The notes under the pieces: generated by a model
Told to the model about the DNA's origin: nothing
Databases searched by the model: none
The model's input: only the letters and a program-made list of their open reading frames with translations
Assembly (NCBI RefSeq): GCF_001747085.1
Contig: NZ_MDJD01000054.1
Span: 868,001-932,000 of the forward strand
Source: Flavivirga aquatica
GTDB lineage: Bacteria > Bacteroidota > Bacteroidia > Flavobacteriales > Flavobacteriaceae
DNA length: 64,000 bases
Direction of reading: 5' to 3'
Position numbers and translations under genes: made by a program
Shown: positions 27,305-35,938 of the stretch, piece after piece
How the letters are laid out: each line of letters opens with the position of its first letter
How positions within the stretch are numbered: position 1 is the first letter of the stretch

Positions 27305-29116
27305 ATGCAAAAACATTCATTTCACATACCAGTAATGGGCATTGGCTTTACAGCAGATACACCTGCAAAAGTTGCTCATTTAGGAATTGATTCTGTGATT
27401 TCTTTAGTAGATGATGAATTACTAGAAAAATTAAGAAAAGTATATTCCGAAAATTTAAAACTTCCATTTACAGAAATTAAAAGCTCTTTTGAAGATTTTA
27501 GAGCTAAGCGTATTACATCGTATTTAAATTTAATTCAAACCATTGCTGAAGAAAAATTTAATACCATAAAAAACATAAATGAAGACTATAGTAAAGACCT
27601 AAAACAATACTTGTCTTTATTACCTAATAGCGCACAATTAAAAGCAAAGTTTAAAAAGTTTTATGAAAGCACATCAAATAAAGATGCTATTAAAAAATGG
27701 TTAGATGATACACTTTCTATGGGTAGCATTGATGTTAACATCATGACCAAAGTAGATAAAGAAAATTATCAAGATGGCGAAAAACTAGACAATACTTATA
27801 ATGATGCTCATGCTGCCTTAAGAGGTTTTGCTAAAAGTAACTTAAACTCATCACTAGTGTTATCGGCAGGTATGAACCCCCGTTTATATGGTTATATTGA
27901 AACTTTTGAAGATTTTTATCCTGATGAAAACGGTGTAATAAAAAAGAAAATTGTTCTTAAAGTAAGTGATTACCGCTCTGCTTTAATTCAAGGAAAATTT
28001 TTAGCCAAAAAAGGTATTTGGGTTTCAGAATTTCGTATTGAATCAGGGTTAAATTGTGGTGGTCATGCTTTTGCTACAGATGGGTATTTAATGGGTCCCA
28101 TTTTAGCTCAATTTAGAGACTCCAAACAAGAATTAACTAAAACTTTATATGATATTTTAAAAAAGGCTTTAATCCAAAAAGGAAAACCCGAACCAAATAC
28201 CATATTACCAATTAAAATTAGTGCTCAAGGAGGTGTAGGCACCACAGAAGAGCATCAATTTTTACAGGAACACTATAATGTAGATTCTGTAGGCTGGGGA
28301 AGCCCATTTTTATTAGTACCAGAAGCAACCTTAGTGGATACTCCTACTCGTGAAAAACTAGAAAAAGCTCAAGAAAAAGATATTTACCTAAGCGATATCT
28401 CCCCTTTAGGCATTCCTTTTAATAATTTAAGAGGCAACACTAAGGATGCAGAAAAAGAAGCATACATTAACAAAGGGAGACCTGGTAGTTCTTGTCCTAA
28501 AAAGTTTGTGAGTTTAAACAAAGAATTTGACGAAAAAGGACTATGTACAGCTTCACGCCAATATCAATTTTTAAAATTGAAAGCATTAGATGAAAAAGGG
28601 CTTCCTAAAAAAGAATACGAAAAACAATTTAATAAAATCACAGAAAAATCATGTACTTGTGTTGGTTTAGGAACAGCCGCTTTATTAGTAAATAATATAG
28701 ACACTAAGGTAGAAGGCTCTGGTGTATCTATTTGTCCAGGACCAAACCTAGCCTATTTTTCAAAGACCATGAAACTTAAAGAAATGGTAGATCACATTTA
28801 CCATAAAAATAATGTTATAGATCGTAAAGACCGTCCTAACATATTCATTAAAGAATTAAGTATTTACATGGAATATTTAAAAAAACAAATAGATGAACAT
28901 AAAGAAAACCTTAATATAAAACAGCATAAATATTTATCTGTTTTTATAAAAAACATGATAGAAGGCGTGTCTTATTACCAACAACTTTTCTCTCAAGAAA
29001 TTAATGTTTTTAAAACATTAAAATCGGTAATTTTTAATGTTTTAGAAAAAGAAAAAAACACCCTTCTAATTTATCAAAATCAAATTAATTATTTAAACCC
29101 TAAAAAACAACTTTAA
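27305..29116 (+). CDS. Uncharacterised TIM-barrel-like, Cys-rich protein
   Basis: A 603-residue soluble protein I cannot name. The N-terminus (HIPVMGIGFTADTPAKVAHL), a middle segment (SGLNCGGHAFATDGYLMGP) and ISAQGGVGTTEEH look like strand-loop elements of FMN TIM barrels. In particular, nitronate monooxygenase types carry comparable IPV, AGGH and GG motifs. A Cys-rich part follows (RPGSSCPKKF, GLCTASRQY, KSCTCVGLGTAALL, GVSICPGPN), which could bind a metal or Fe-S cluster. A helical tail (about 510-603) closes it. It lies between ccoI and ccoS on the same strand and may share the FNR promoter of ccoI. Fold and cofactor are inference. Confidence 0.65.
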   Translation: MQKHSFHIPVMGIGFTADTPAKVAHLGIDSVISLVDDELLEKLRKVYSENLKLPFTEIKSSFEDFRAKRITSYLNLIQTIAEEKFNTIKNINEDYSKDLKQYLSLLPNSAQLKAKFKKFYESTSNKDAIKKWLDDTLSMGSIDVNIMTKVDKENYQDGEKLDNTYNDAHAALRGFAKSNLNSSLVLSAGMNPRLYGYIETFEDFYPDENGVIKKKIVLKVSDYRSALIQGKFLAKKGIWVSEFRIESGLNCGGHAFATDGYLMGPILAQFRDSKQELTKTLYDILKKALIQKGKPEPNTILPIKISAQGGVGTTEEHQFLQEHYNVDSVGWGSPFLLVPEATLVDTPTREKLEKAQEKDIYLSDISPLGIPFNNLRGNTKDAEKEAYINKGRPGSSCPKKFVSLNKEFDEKGLCTASRQYQFLKLKALDEKGLPKKEYEKQFNKITEKSCTCVGLGTAALLVNNIDTKVEGSGVSICPGPNLAYFSKTMKLKEMVDHIYHKNNVIDRKDRPNIFIKELSIYMEYLKKQIDEHKENLNIKQHKYLSVFIKNMIEGVSYYQQLFSQEINVFKTLKSVIFNVLEKEKNTLLIYQNQINYLNPKKQL

Positions 29117-29165
29117 ATGAGTTGTTTTAATATGATTTTCAACAACTAACAAACCCCTCTAAAGT

Positions 29166-29208
29166 TGATAAAAATCATCTTTTTTTAAAATCATCAACAG
29201 TAATTTTG
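29166..29208 (+). promoter_or_regulatory. FNR-type promoter of the ccoS-ccoNOQP operon
   Basis: The perfect inverted repeat TGAT-AAAA-ATCA (29166-29177) is centred 36.5 bp before the G of the -7 element TAATTTTG (29201-29208). With transcription starting about five bases later, the box is near -41.5, the class II position for FNR-type activators. The ccoS ATG is at 29228. Confidence 0.85.
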
Positions 29209-29227
29209 CTATATAATCCAGGTAGGT

Positions 29228-29425
29228 ATGAGTATTATTTATATGCTTTTGGCAATTAGTGTCATTGTAGCACTTATCTTTTTTGCTGCTTTTATTTTTT
29301 CAGTAAAAAAGGGACAGTACGATGACACCTATACACCATCAATTAGAATGCTCTTTGAAGATGAAATTGTCAAAGAACACACAACTCCTACCCAACCAAA
29401 AACAACAAAAAATAATCATTCTTAA
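29228..29425 (+). CDS. ccoS: cbb3 oxidase assembly protein CcoS
   Basis: A 65-residue inner-membrane protein needed for cofactor insertion into the cbb3 catalytic subunit. One transmembrane helix occupies residues about 3-27 (IIYMLLAISVIVALIFFAAF). It is followed by the family's KKGQYDDTYTPSIRMLFED, in which GQYDD is the CcoS hallmark. It heads the structural operon: the ATG is 20 bp after the -7 element, and ccoNO follows 18 bp after the stop. The polar tail is slightly longer than the core family. Confidence 0.93.
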   Translation: MSIIYMLLAISVIVALIFFAAFIFSVKKGQYDDTYTPSIRMLFEDEIVKEHTTPTQPKTTKNNHS

Positions 29426-29443
29426 ATGATTTACTAATTAACT

Positions 29444-31648
29444 ATGGAAGTACAACAATTTTATTACGACAACAAAATCGTACGTAAATTCATCGTCGCT
29501 ACTATGTTCTGGGGCATTATAGGGATGAGTGTAGGCTTACTATTAGCCTTTATGTTTTTATTCCCCAACCTCACAGACGGCATATCTTGGCTAAGCTTTG
29601 GGCGTCTACGTCCTTTACATACCAACGCCGTTATTTTTGCTTTTGTAGGCAATGCTATTTTTGCTGGTGTATATTACTCTACACAACGCCTTCTTAAAGC
29701 ACGTATGTGGAAAGACTGGCTTAGCAACCTAAATTTTTGGGGATGGCAAGCCATTATTATTGGAGCCGCAATTACCTTACCATTAGGCTATACAACATCA
29801 AAAGAATATGCCGAATTAGAATGGCCTTTTGATATTGCTATTGCTTTAATCTGGGTAGCCTTTGGCGCCAACTTAATTGGTACTATTTTAAAAAGGAGAC
29901 AACGCCACCTATATGTTGCTATTTGGTTTTATTTAGGAACCTTTGTAACCGTAGCTGTGCTCCATATTGTAAATAGTATGGAATTACCTATTAGTGCATT
30001 AAAAAGTTATTCCATGTATGCAGGTGTACAAGATGCCTTAGTACAATGGTGGTACGGTCATAACGCAGTAGCATTTTTCTTGACGACACCTTTCTTAGGG
30101 CTCATGTATTATTTTGTTCCTAAAGCAGCAAACAGACCTGTATATTCATATAGACTTTCTATTGTACACTTTTGGTCATTAATTTTTATATACATCTGGG
30201 CAGGACCTCATCACTTATTATATTCAGCACTACCAGATTGGGCACAAAACTTAGGAGTAGCCTTCTCAATAATGTTAATTGCACCTTCTTGGGGAGGTAT
30301 GATTAATGGACTTTTAACCCTACGTGGAGCTTGGGATAAAGTACGTACAGATCCTGTTTTAAAATTTATGGTTGTCGCTATTACTGGTTATGGTATGGCT
30401 ACTTTTGAAGGCCCAATGTTATCACTTAAAAACGTTAATGCCATTGCACACTTTAGCGACTGGGTAATTGCCCACGTTCATGTAGGCGCATTAGCCTGGA
30501 ATGGATTTCTAACTTTTGGTATGGTATATTGGATGGTTCCTAAATTATTCAAAACAACACTTTGGTCTAATAAATTAGCAAATGCTCATTTCTGGATAGG
30601 CACACTAGGTATTATATTATACGCATTGCCTATGTATGTTGCTGGATTTGTACAAGCTTCTATGTGGAAACAATTCAATCCAGATGGCACATTAACTTAC
30701 GGTAATTTCTTAGAAACTGTTAGTGAAATTATTCCAATGTACTGGATGCGCGCTATAGGAGGAACCATGTTTATAGTTGGTGCTTTAATAGGTGTGTATA
30801 ACATTATTATGACTGCTCGCTCTGGACAAAAAGTAACTGATGAATTAGCTGAGGCTACACCACTTCAAAAAGTAACTAAACAACGTACTAGTAAAGAAGG
30901 GTATCATACTTGGTTAGAAAGACGACCAGTAAAATTAACCATTTTCGCTACCATTGCTATCTTAATTGGAGGCATGGTACAGATTATTCCATCATTAATA
31001 GTAGATGATTATGTGCCTGTTATTTCAAGCGTAAAACCATACTCCCCTTTAGAATTAGAAGGTCGTGATATCTACATAAGAGAAAGTTGTGTCTCTTGTC
31101 ACTCACAAATGGTTCGTCCATTTAGAAGTGAAGTTGAACGTTATGGCGAATACTCTAAAGCTGGTGAGTATGTATATGACCACCCATTCTTATGGGGAAG
31201 TAAACGTACTGGGCCAGACCTTATGCGTATAGGAGGAAAATATAGTGACAATTGGCACTTAAATCACTTCTACGATCCTCAAAGTACTTCATCTGGCTCT
31301 ATAATGCCTTCATACAAATGGTTAATTAAAAATAAACTAGACAAAGGTAGTACAGAAACTAAGATGAAAGCCATGGTAACATTAGGAGTACCTTACACAG
31401 ATGACGATATTGCACGTGCTCAAGAATGGATGACAGCTCAAGGAACCGAAATTGAGAAAAACCTATATAACGATCCAGACTTCGCTAAAACTTATGAGGC
31501 AGATAAAAAATATGCTAAAGATAATGGTGAAGAATTCATAGAAATGCGTAATCGAGAAGTCGTAGCATTAATTGCCTACATACAACGCCTAGGAACAGAT
31601 ATTAAAATTAAAAACGCAAAAGATACTGCGTCTAACGTAAACGAATAA
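29444..31648 (+). CDS. ccoNO: cbb3 cytochrome c oxidase, fused subunits I and II
   Basis: The catalytic core of a high-affinity terminal oxidase. The 734 residues join CcoN and CcoO in one chain, as in many Bacteroidota. The CcoN part (about 1-480) has 12 or so transmembrane helices and haem/CuB histidines in PLHTNAVIFAFVG (printed as LHTNAVIF), WYGHNAVAFF, GPHHLLY and HVHVGALAWNG. The CcoO part (about 500-734) has a membrane anchor and one haem c motif, CVSCH, in RESCVSCHSQMVRPFRSE. Distal Met ligands are in IMPSYKWL. It is followed after 4 bp by ccoQ and belongs to the FNR-type ccoS operon. Confidence 0.96.
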   Translation: MEVQQFYYDNKIVRKFIVATMFWGIIGMSVGLLLAFMFLFPNLTDGISWLSFGRLRPLHTNAVIFAFVGNAIFAGVYYSTQRLLKARMWKDWLSNLNFWGWQAIIIGAAITLPLGYTTSKEYAELEWPFDIAIALIWVAFGANLIGTILKRRQRHLYVAIWFYLGTFVTVAVLHIVNSMELPISALKSYSMYAGVQDALVQWWYGHNAVAFFLTTPFLGLMYYFVPKAANRPVYSYRLSIVHFWSLIFIYIWAGPHHLLYSALPDWAQNLGVAFSIMLIAPSWGGMINGLLTLRGAWDKVRTDPVLKFMVVAITGYGMATFEGPMLSLKNVNAIAHFSDWVIAHVHVGALAWNGFLTFGMVYWMVPKLFKTTLWSNKLANAHFWIGTLGIILYALPMYVAGFVQASMWKQFNPDGTLTYGNFLETVSEIIPMYWMRAIGGTMFIVGALIGVYNIIMTARSGQKVTDELAEATPLQKVTKQRTSKEGYHTWLERRPVKLTIFATIAILIGGMVQIIPSLIVDDYVPVISSVKPYSPLELEGRDIYIRESCVSCHSQMVRPFRSEVERYGEYSKAGEYVYDHPFLWGSKRTGPDLMRIGGKYSDNWHLNHFYDPQSTSSGSIMPSYKWLIKNKLDKGSTETKMKAMVTLGVPYTDDDIARAQEWMTAQGTEIEKNLYNDPDFAKTYEADKKYAKDNGEEFIEMRNREVVALIAYIQRLGTDIKIKNAKDTASNVNE

Positions 31649-31652
31649 GGCC

Positions 31653-31850
31653 ATGCTAAAATTTATAAAAGGAAACTTAGAAAACATAGATAGAGTTGAA
31701 ATTTATCCTATTATCTCGCTATTAATATTCTTCATCTTTTTTGCAGCACTATTCTGGTGGGTATTCACTGCTAAAAAAGCACACATACAATCGGTAAGTA
31801 ACATCCCGTTAGATGATGCTACTATAACTTTAAACGACTCAAAATTATGA
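31653..31850 (+). CDS. ccoQ: cbb3 oxidase small subunit (CcoQ-like)
   Basis: A 65-residue membrane peptide with one central helix (VEIYPIISLLIFFIFFAALFWWVFTAKK) and the KKAHIQSVSNIPLDD tail typical of Bacteroidota CcoQ-like proteins. CcoQ stabilises the cbb3 complex in other bacteria. It sits between ccoNO (4 bp gap) and ccoP (overlap of four bases, ATGA), as expected for the ccoNOQP order. Sequence conservation in this family is weak, so the assignment leans on position and topology. Confidence 0.85.
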   Translation: MLKFIKGNLENIDRVEIYPIISLLIFFIFFAALFWWVFTAKKAHIQSVSNIPLDDATITLNDSKL

Positions 31851-32803
31851 GAACAATAGCATCTTATTTAAGAGTACTAGGTTTTTCGGTTTTAGGATAC
31901 CTCTTTCTTGATTTTATAGGTTCGACAGGAGAAACTTCTATCTTCATAGAGCAACCTTGGGTATGGGTAGTTTTAGGAGTATTAATCCTTTTTCATATCG
32001 CAGGAGAAATCTGCGCAGCTGCTTTAAAAAGCATTTTGTATAGAGCTTTAAATCCCGAAGCAAAAATAAAGTACGATAAAAAAATTGCTTTCGAGAAAGC
32101 AAATAAATTTAAGTGGTTTCGAGAAACGTACAAGAAAATGCTAGGTAGTAAAGCTATTGAAGAAGAAGATGAAATTATACTCGATCATAACTATGATGGT
32201 ATTAAAGAACTGGATAATAACCTCCCGCCTTGGTGGGTATACAGCTTCTATGCAACTATCATTTTTGCCATAATTTATATGGTTCGTTTTGAAGTTTTTA
32301 ATGATTACAATCAAGATGAAGAATATGAAATTGAAGTAACAGAAGCTAAAAGACAGATAGAGGAATGGAAAAAAACAGCTAAAGATTTAGTTGATGTAAA
32401 TACTGTAATATTACTTACTGATGCTTCAGATTTAAAAGCAGGACAAACTATTTTCAACAATAACTGTGTTGCTTGTCATAAAACTGACGGAGGTGGTGGA
32501 ATTGGCCCTAATTTAACTGATGAATACTGGATTCTAGGAGGTGGTATTAAAAATGTATTTAATACTATTTCTGAAGGTGGTCGCGATGGTAAAGGTATGA
32601 TTGCATGGAAAACAGACCTCAAACCTGCCGAAATAGCCCAAGTTGCCAGTTATGTACTAAGTTTTCAAGGCACTACTCCTGCCGAACCTAAAGAAGCTCA
32701 AGGAGAAATCTGGGTAAATCCAGAAGCACCTGACGAAACAAAAGAAACAATACCTGTTATTACAAATGACTCTACAGCAATTCAAGTTACATCAAATCAA
32801 TAA
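31847..32803 (+). CDS. ccoP: cbb3 oxidase subunit III, mono-haem CcoP
   Basis: A membrane-anchored cytochrome c that feeds electrons to the cbb3 core. The 318 residues have two N-terminal helices (about 8-60), the CcoP N-terminal domain (LDHNYDGIKELDNNLPPWWV followed by a helix), a linker helix and one cytochrome c domain (about 195-285) with NNCVACHK and the Met ligand in GKGMIAWK. Proteobacterial CcoP usually carries two CxxCH motifs; only one is visible here. The C-terminal about 35 residues are acidic and low-complexity. It overlaps ccoQ by four bases and is followed by ccoG after 30 bp. Confidence 0.94.
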   Translation: MRTIASYLRVLGFSVLGYLFLDFIGSTGETSIFIEQPWVWVVLGVLILFHIAGEICAAALKSILYRALNPEAKIKYDKKIAFEKANKFKWFRETYKKMLGSKAIEEEDEIILDHNYDGIKELDNNLPPWWVYSFYATIIFAIIYMVRFEVFNDYNQDEEYEIEVTEAKRQIEEWKKTAKDLVDVNTVILLTDASDLKAGQTIFNNNCVACHKTDGGGGIGPNLTDEYWILGGGIKNVFNTISEGGRDGKGMIAWKTDLKPAEIAQVASYVLSFQGTTPAEPKEAQGEIWVNPEAPDETKETIPVITNDSTAIQVTSNQ

Positions 32804-32833
32804 TTAGCAAAAAACAGATCCTACTCATTCATT

Positions 32834-34255
32834 ATGGCAGAACAAGGGCAAGATAATTTTAGAGATACTATAGGCACGCTTAGCGAAGATGGGAAGCGTG
32901 CTTGGGTATTCCCTAAAAAACCTGATGGAAAATGGTATGAGTACCGTAAATATGTAAGTTACGCACTATTAGTTTTTTTGTTTTCTGCTCCATTTATTAA
33001 AATTAGCGGTAACCAATTCTTGATGTTTAATGTATTAGAACGTCGTTTTAATATTTTTGGTTTTCCTTTCTGGCCACAGGACTTTCACTTATTCGTAATT
33101 ATGATACTAGTGGGAGTCGTTTTTATTATTCTATTTACTGTTGCCTTTGGTCGTCTATTTTGTGGATGGATATGCCCACAAACCATTTTTATGGAAATGG
33201 TTTTTCGTCGTATTGAATACTGGATTGATGGGGACAGAGGCAAACAAATTCGATTAAAAAAAATGCCATGGAATGCCGAAAAGATAAAAAAGAGAACTTT
33301 TAAATGGAGTATTTTCTTTATCATTTCATTCCTTATTGCGAATGTATTCCTAGCCTATCTTATTGGTAGCGATCAATTGATTCGTTACATCACAGATGGG
33401 CCTCTAAAACACATTAGTACATTAATATCTCTTTTAATTTTTACAAGTGTCTTTTACTTTGTATTTGCATGGTTTAGAGAGCAAGTATGCATTATTGCTT
33501 GTCCTTACGGAAGGTTGCAAGGTGTACTATTAGATAATAAATCCATTGTAGTTGCTTACGACCATAAACGTGGTGAAAAAGAAAAAGGAAGAGCTAAATT
33601 CAAAAAAAATGAAGATAGAGATTCTACTGGCAAAGGAGATTGCATTGATTGTTTTCAATGTGTTAACGTGTGTCCTACGGGTATTGACATTAGAAATGGT
33701 ACACAATTAGAATGTGTTAATTGCACTGCTTGTATCGATGTTTGCGACCACATGATGGAAAGTGTCAATCTACAAAAAGGATTGATACGTTATACCAGCG
33801 AAAACAACATTGAAAAGAAAGAAAAATTCAAGTTTACACCACGATTAAAAGGGTATATGGTAGTACTTGGAATGCTTACTACTATACTCATTGGAATGCT
33901 CTTTTTACGAAATGATATTGAAGCTCATATTTTAAGATTACCAGGACAATTATACGAACGTAAGGCAGATAATATTATTAGTAATGTATACACCTTTAAA
34001 TTAGTCAACAAAACAATAGACGACATTGAAAATGTGCATTTTAAACTTTTGTCTCACAAAGGCATTATCAAACTTGTATCTCACAATAATTTTAAAGTTG
34101 ATGGACAAGGTCTTGCAGAAGGCACCTTATTTATTGAAGTAAATGCAAGTGCACTTAAAGGAGATAAAGATAGATTAGAAATAGGTGTATACAGTGGGAA
34201 TCATTTAATAGAAACCACTACTACAGCCTTTTTAGGGCCAAGGAATTATAAATAA
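32834..34255 (+). CDS. ccoG: cbb3 oxidase accessory ferredoxin CcoG
   Basis: A membrane-bound Fe-S protein that in other bacteria reduces Cu(II) to Cu(I) for cbb3 biogenesis. The 473 residues show the N-terminal membrane part (four or five helices, with CGWICPQTIFMEMVFRR). The ferredoxin domain has two clusters of Cys (CIDCFQCVNVCPTGID and CVNCTACIDVC). One further helix (about 335-355) and a C-terminal Ig-like domain (FixG C) end it. The length is standard. It lies between ccoP and a 43-residue Cys-rich ORF and is probably co-transcribed. Confidence 0.95.
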   Translation: MAEQGQDNFRDTIGTLSEDGKRAWVFPKKPDGKWYEYRKYVSYALLVFLFSAPFIKISGNQFLMFNVLERRFNIFGFPFWPQDFHLFVIMILVGVVFIILFTVAFGRLFCGWICPQTIFMEMVFRRIEYWIDGDRGKQIRLKKMPWNAEKIKKRTFKWSIFFIISFLIANVFLAYLIGSDQLIRYITDGPLKHISTLISLLIFTSVFYFVFAWFREQVCIIACPYGRLQGVLLDNKSIVVAYDHKRGEKEKGRAKFKKNEDRDSTGKGDCIDCFQCVNVCPTGIDIRNGTQLECVNCTACIDVCDHMMESVNLQKGLIRYTSENNIEKKEKFKFTPRLKGYMVVLGMLTTILIGMLFLRNDIEAHILRLPGQLYERKADNIISNVYTFKLVNKTIDDIENVHFKLLSHKGIIKLVSHNNFKVDGQGLAEGTLFIEVNASALKGDKDRLEIGVYSGNHLIETTTTAFLGPRNYK

Positions 34256-34297
34256 AAAATATCTATATCATTAATTTGAAAATATAAAACCAAAAAA

Positions 34298-34429
34298 TTG
34301 AATACAACTAAAAAGAAAAAATGTTGCGAAGGATGTAAAAAAGGGCAACTAGGACAAAATCCAACCTGTAAAACGAAATTAATGATAGAGAAACTAGAAC
34401 AGAACAGAGAAACCATTAATAACAAGTGA
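34298..34429 (+). CDS. Small Cys-rich peptide (43 aa)
   Basis: A short ORF with a TTG start, 42 bp after ccoG. The product reads MNTTKKKKCCEGCKKGQLGQ and then NPTCKTKLMIEKLEQNRETI. CCxxC plus one more Cys and a lysine-rich start suggest a small metal-binding peptide. There is no ATG; the frame has a stop at 34277-34279. Its place between ccoG and ccoH, both involved with copper, fits a copper-handling role, but this is inference. It may also be non-coding. Confidence 0.45.
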   Translation: MNTTKKKKCCEGCKKGQLGQNPTCKTKLMIEKLEQNRETINNK

Positions 34430-34530
34430 GTTATCAAAAATAATATATATAAATAGTTTCTTTTTTAGTTTATCAAGTCAATTTATTAATCAACCATTTT
34501 GAAATACATTTGGTATAAAACGGAATAGTT

Positions 34531-34977
34531 ATGAAATGGAATTGGGGAAAAAGTCTTGTTGTTGGAATGCTCGCTTTTATGAGCTTTATTATGTACTTCG
34601 TAATAACAATGAGTACAGACAAAAAATACAAACACGACTTAGTAACTGAAGAGTATTACGCCAAAGAAATGGCATATCAAACAGAAATTGATGCAGAAAC
34701 TAACACATATAATCTAAAAGAAAGAATAGAAAACAGAAAAACTCAAGAAGGCTGGTTAATAACTTTTCCTAAAGAGTTAGAAACTTCAAAAATTAAAGGA
34801 AGAGTGTTCCTATATAGACCGTCTAACCAGAAACTGGATTTTGACTTACCTATAGTCCTTTCCGGGTCTAATTTGCTCGTACCTGACAACAAGATGGTTG
34901 GCGGTCGTTGGAACATTACTATTGAATTTAAATACAACGAAGAAAATTACTTGTACAAAAAATCTATTATTTATTAA
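34531..34977 (+). CDS. ccoH: cbb3 assembly protein CcoH / FixH
   Basis: A single-pass membrane protein of 148 residues. The start MKWNWGKSLVVGMLAFMSFI is typical of Bacteroidota FixH, with the helix at about 7-27 followed by TDKKYKHDLVTEEYYAKEMA. A small extracytoplasmic beta domain makes up the rest. CcoH is needed for assembly and stability of the cbb3 complex. It is followed two bases later by the SafE-like gene, so the two are translationally close. No anomaly was seen. Confidence 0.92.
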   Translation: MKWNWGKSLVVGMLAFMSFIMYFVITMSTDKKYKHDLVTEEYYAKEMAYQTEIDAETNTYNLKERIENRKTQEGWLITFPKELETSKIKGRVFLYRPSNQKLDFDLPIVLSGSNLLVPDNKMVGGRWNITIEFKYNEENYLYKKSIIY

Positions 34978-34979
34978 TC

Positions 34980-35687
34980 ATGCTATACTCTGCCCTCATA
35001 TTTGGTTTATTAGGTAGTTTTCACTGCGTGGGAATGTGCGGACCTATTGCTTTTTTATTACCGGTAGATCGTAAAAACCCTAAAAAACGATTTTTTCAAT
35101 TATTAAGTTATCATATTGGTCGGGTTTTTATGTATGCCATATTAGGTTTAATTTTTGGTCTAGTAGGCAAAAGTTTAAACTTGTTTGGGGTACAACAGCA
35201 ATTATCTATTGGCATAGGCATACTTATGATTACCATTATCTTAATCCCATCAAAATTGTTTAATCGTTATAATTTCTCTAAACCTATCTATAAAGTTGTT
35301 AGTAAAATAAAAAACGGAATTGGTAATAAACTTAAAAATAAAAACTCTAGAACCTTTTTTACTATAGGTTACCTTAACGGACTACTACCTTGCGGTTTAG
35401 TATACATGGCAATTTTTGGGGCTATTGCCACAGGTAATGCTTTGCAAGGTAGTTTATATATGTTAATTTTTGGATCAGGCACTATACCTCTTATGACTAC
35501 AGCTATTTATTTAGGTAATTTTTTAACAGGAAAAGTTAAACAACGTATTTTAAAAATAATACCTGTTTTTGTATTTATTGTAGGCTTACTATTTATTTTA
35601 AGAGGTTTAGGATTAGGTATCCCTTATGTTTCACCTTCTAAAATGGTAACCATTGAACAGGTATCTCCTAAACACCATTGTCATTAA
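34980..35687 (+). CDS. SafE/TauE-like membrane protein of the cbb3 locus
   Basis: An inner-membrane protein of 235 residues with six or so transmembrane helices. It belongs to the sulfite exporter TauE/SafE family in its short form (SafE, DUF2892-neighbour type). GLLGSFHCVGMCGPIAFLLP carries the HCxGMCG motif, and NGLLPCGLVYMAIFGAIATG the PCG motif. The C-terminus ends CH-rich (SPKHHCH). Members with HCxGMCG sit in cbb3 loci and are thought to handle copper for the oxidase (CcoA/SenC-like role). It begins two bases after ccoH and precedes a small membrane peptide. Confidence 0.87.
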   Translation: MLYSALIFGLLGSFHCVGMCGPIAFLLPVDRKNPKKRFFQLLSYHIGRVFMYAILGLIFGLVGKSLNLFGVQQQLSIGIGILMITIILIPSKLFNRYNFSKPIYKVVSKIKNGIGNKLKNKNSRTFFTIGYLNGLLPCGLVYMAIFGAIATGNALQGSLYMLIFGSGTIPLMTTAIYLGNFLTGKVKQRILKIIPVFVFIVGLLFILRGLGLGIPYVSPSKMVTIEQVSPKHHCH

Positions 35688-35707
35688 TAATTATTAAACT
35701 CTAAAAT

Positions 35708-35860
35708 ATGAAAAATCTAATAATACCTTTAGTTAACTGGGGCATAGGAACCATTTTTATTGGCGTATTTGCTTTGGTTTGTGTTGTACTAGCTCTTGTT
35801 GTATACAATATGGCTAATAGCGATAAAAAAAATAACGATTCTAATGATCTTGATATATAA
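35708..35860 (+). CDS. Small membrane peptide (50 aa)
   Basis: An ATG-started ORF 20 bp after the SafE-like gene. The product is MKNLIIPLVNWGIGTIFIGV then FALVCVVLALVVYNM, a single hydrophobic helix (about 10-35), followed by a polar tail ANSDKKNNDSNDLDI. The ORF ends just before a terminator hairpin, so it is probably the last gene of the cbb3 operon. Short single-helix peptides often end such loci. Function unknown. Confidence 0.6.
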   Translation: MKNLIIPLVNWGIGTIFIGVFALVCVVLALVVYNMANSDKKNNDSNDLDI

Positions 35861-35885
35861 ATTTTAAACTTAATTAAAAACAAAA

Positions 35886-35912
35886 AAAGGAAAGCTTTTA
35901 CACTTTCCTTTT
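35886..35912. terminator. Bidirectional terminator, cbb3 operon / hemN
   Basis: AAAGGAAAG (35886-35894) pairs with CTTTCCTTT (35903-35911) around an 8-base loop. A-rich sequence lies on one side and T-rich on the other. It is placed between two convergent genes and can serve both strands. Confidence 0.8.
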
Positions 35913-35938
35913 CCCCATCTATTAACTATTTAATTAAC

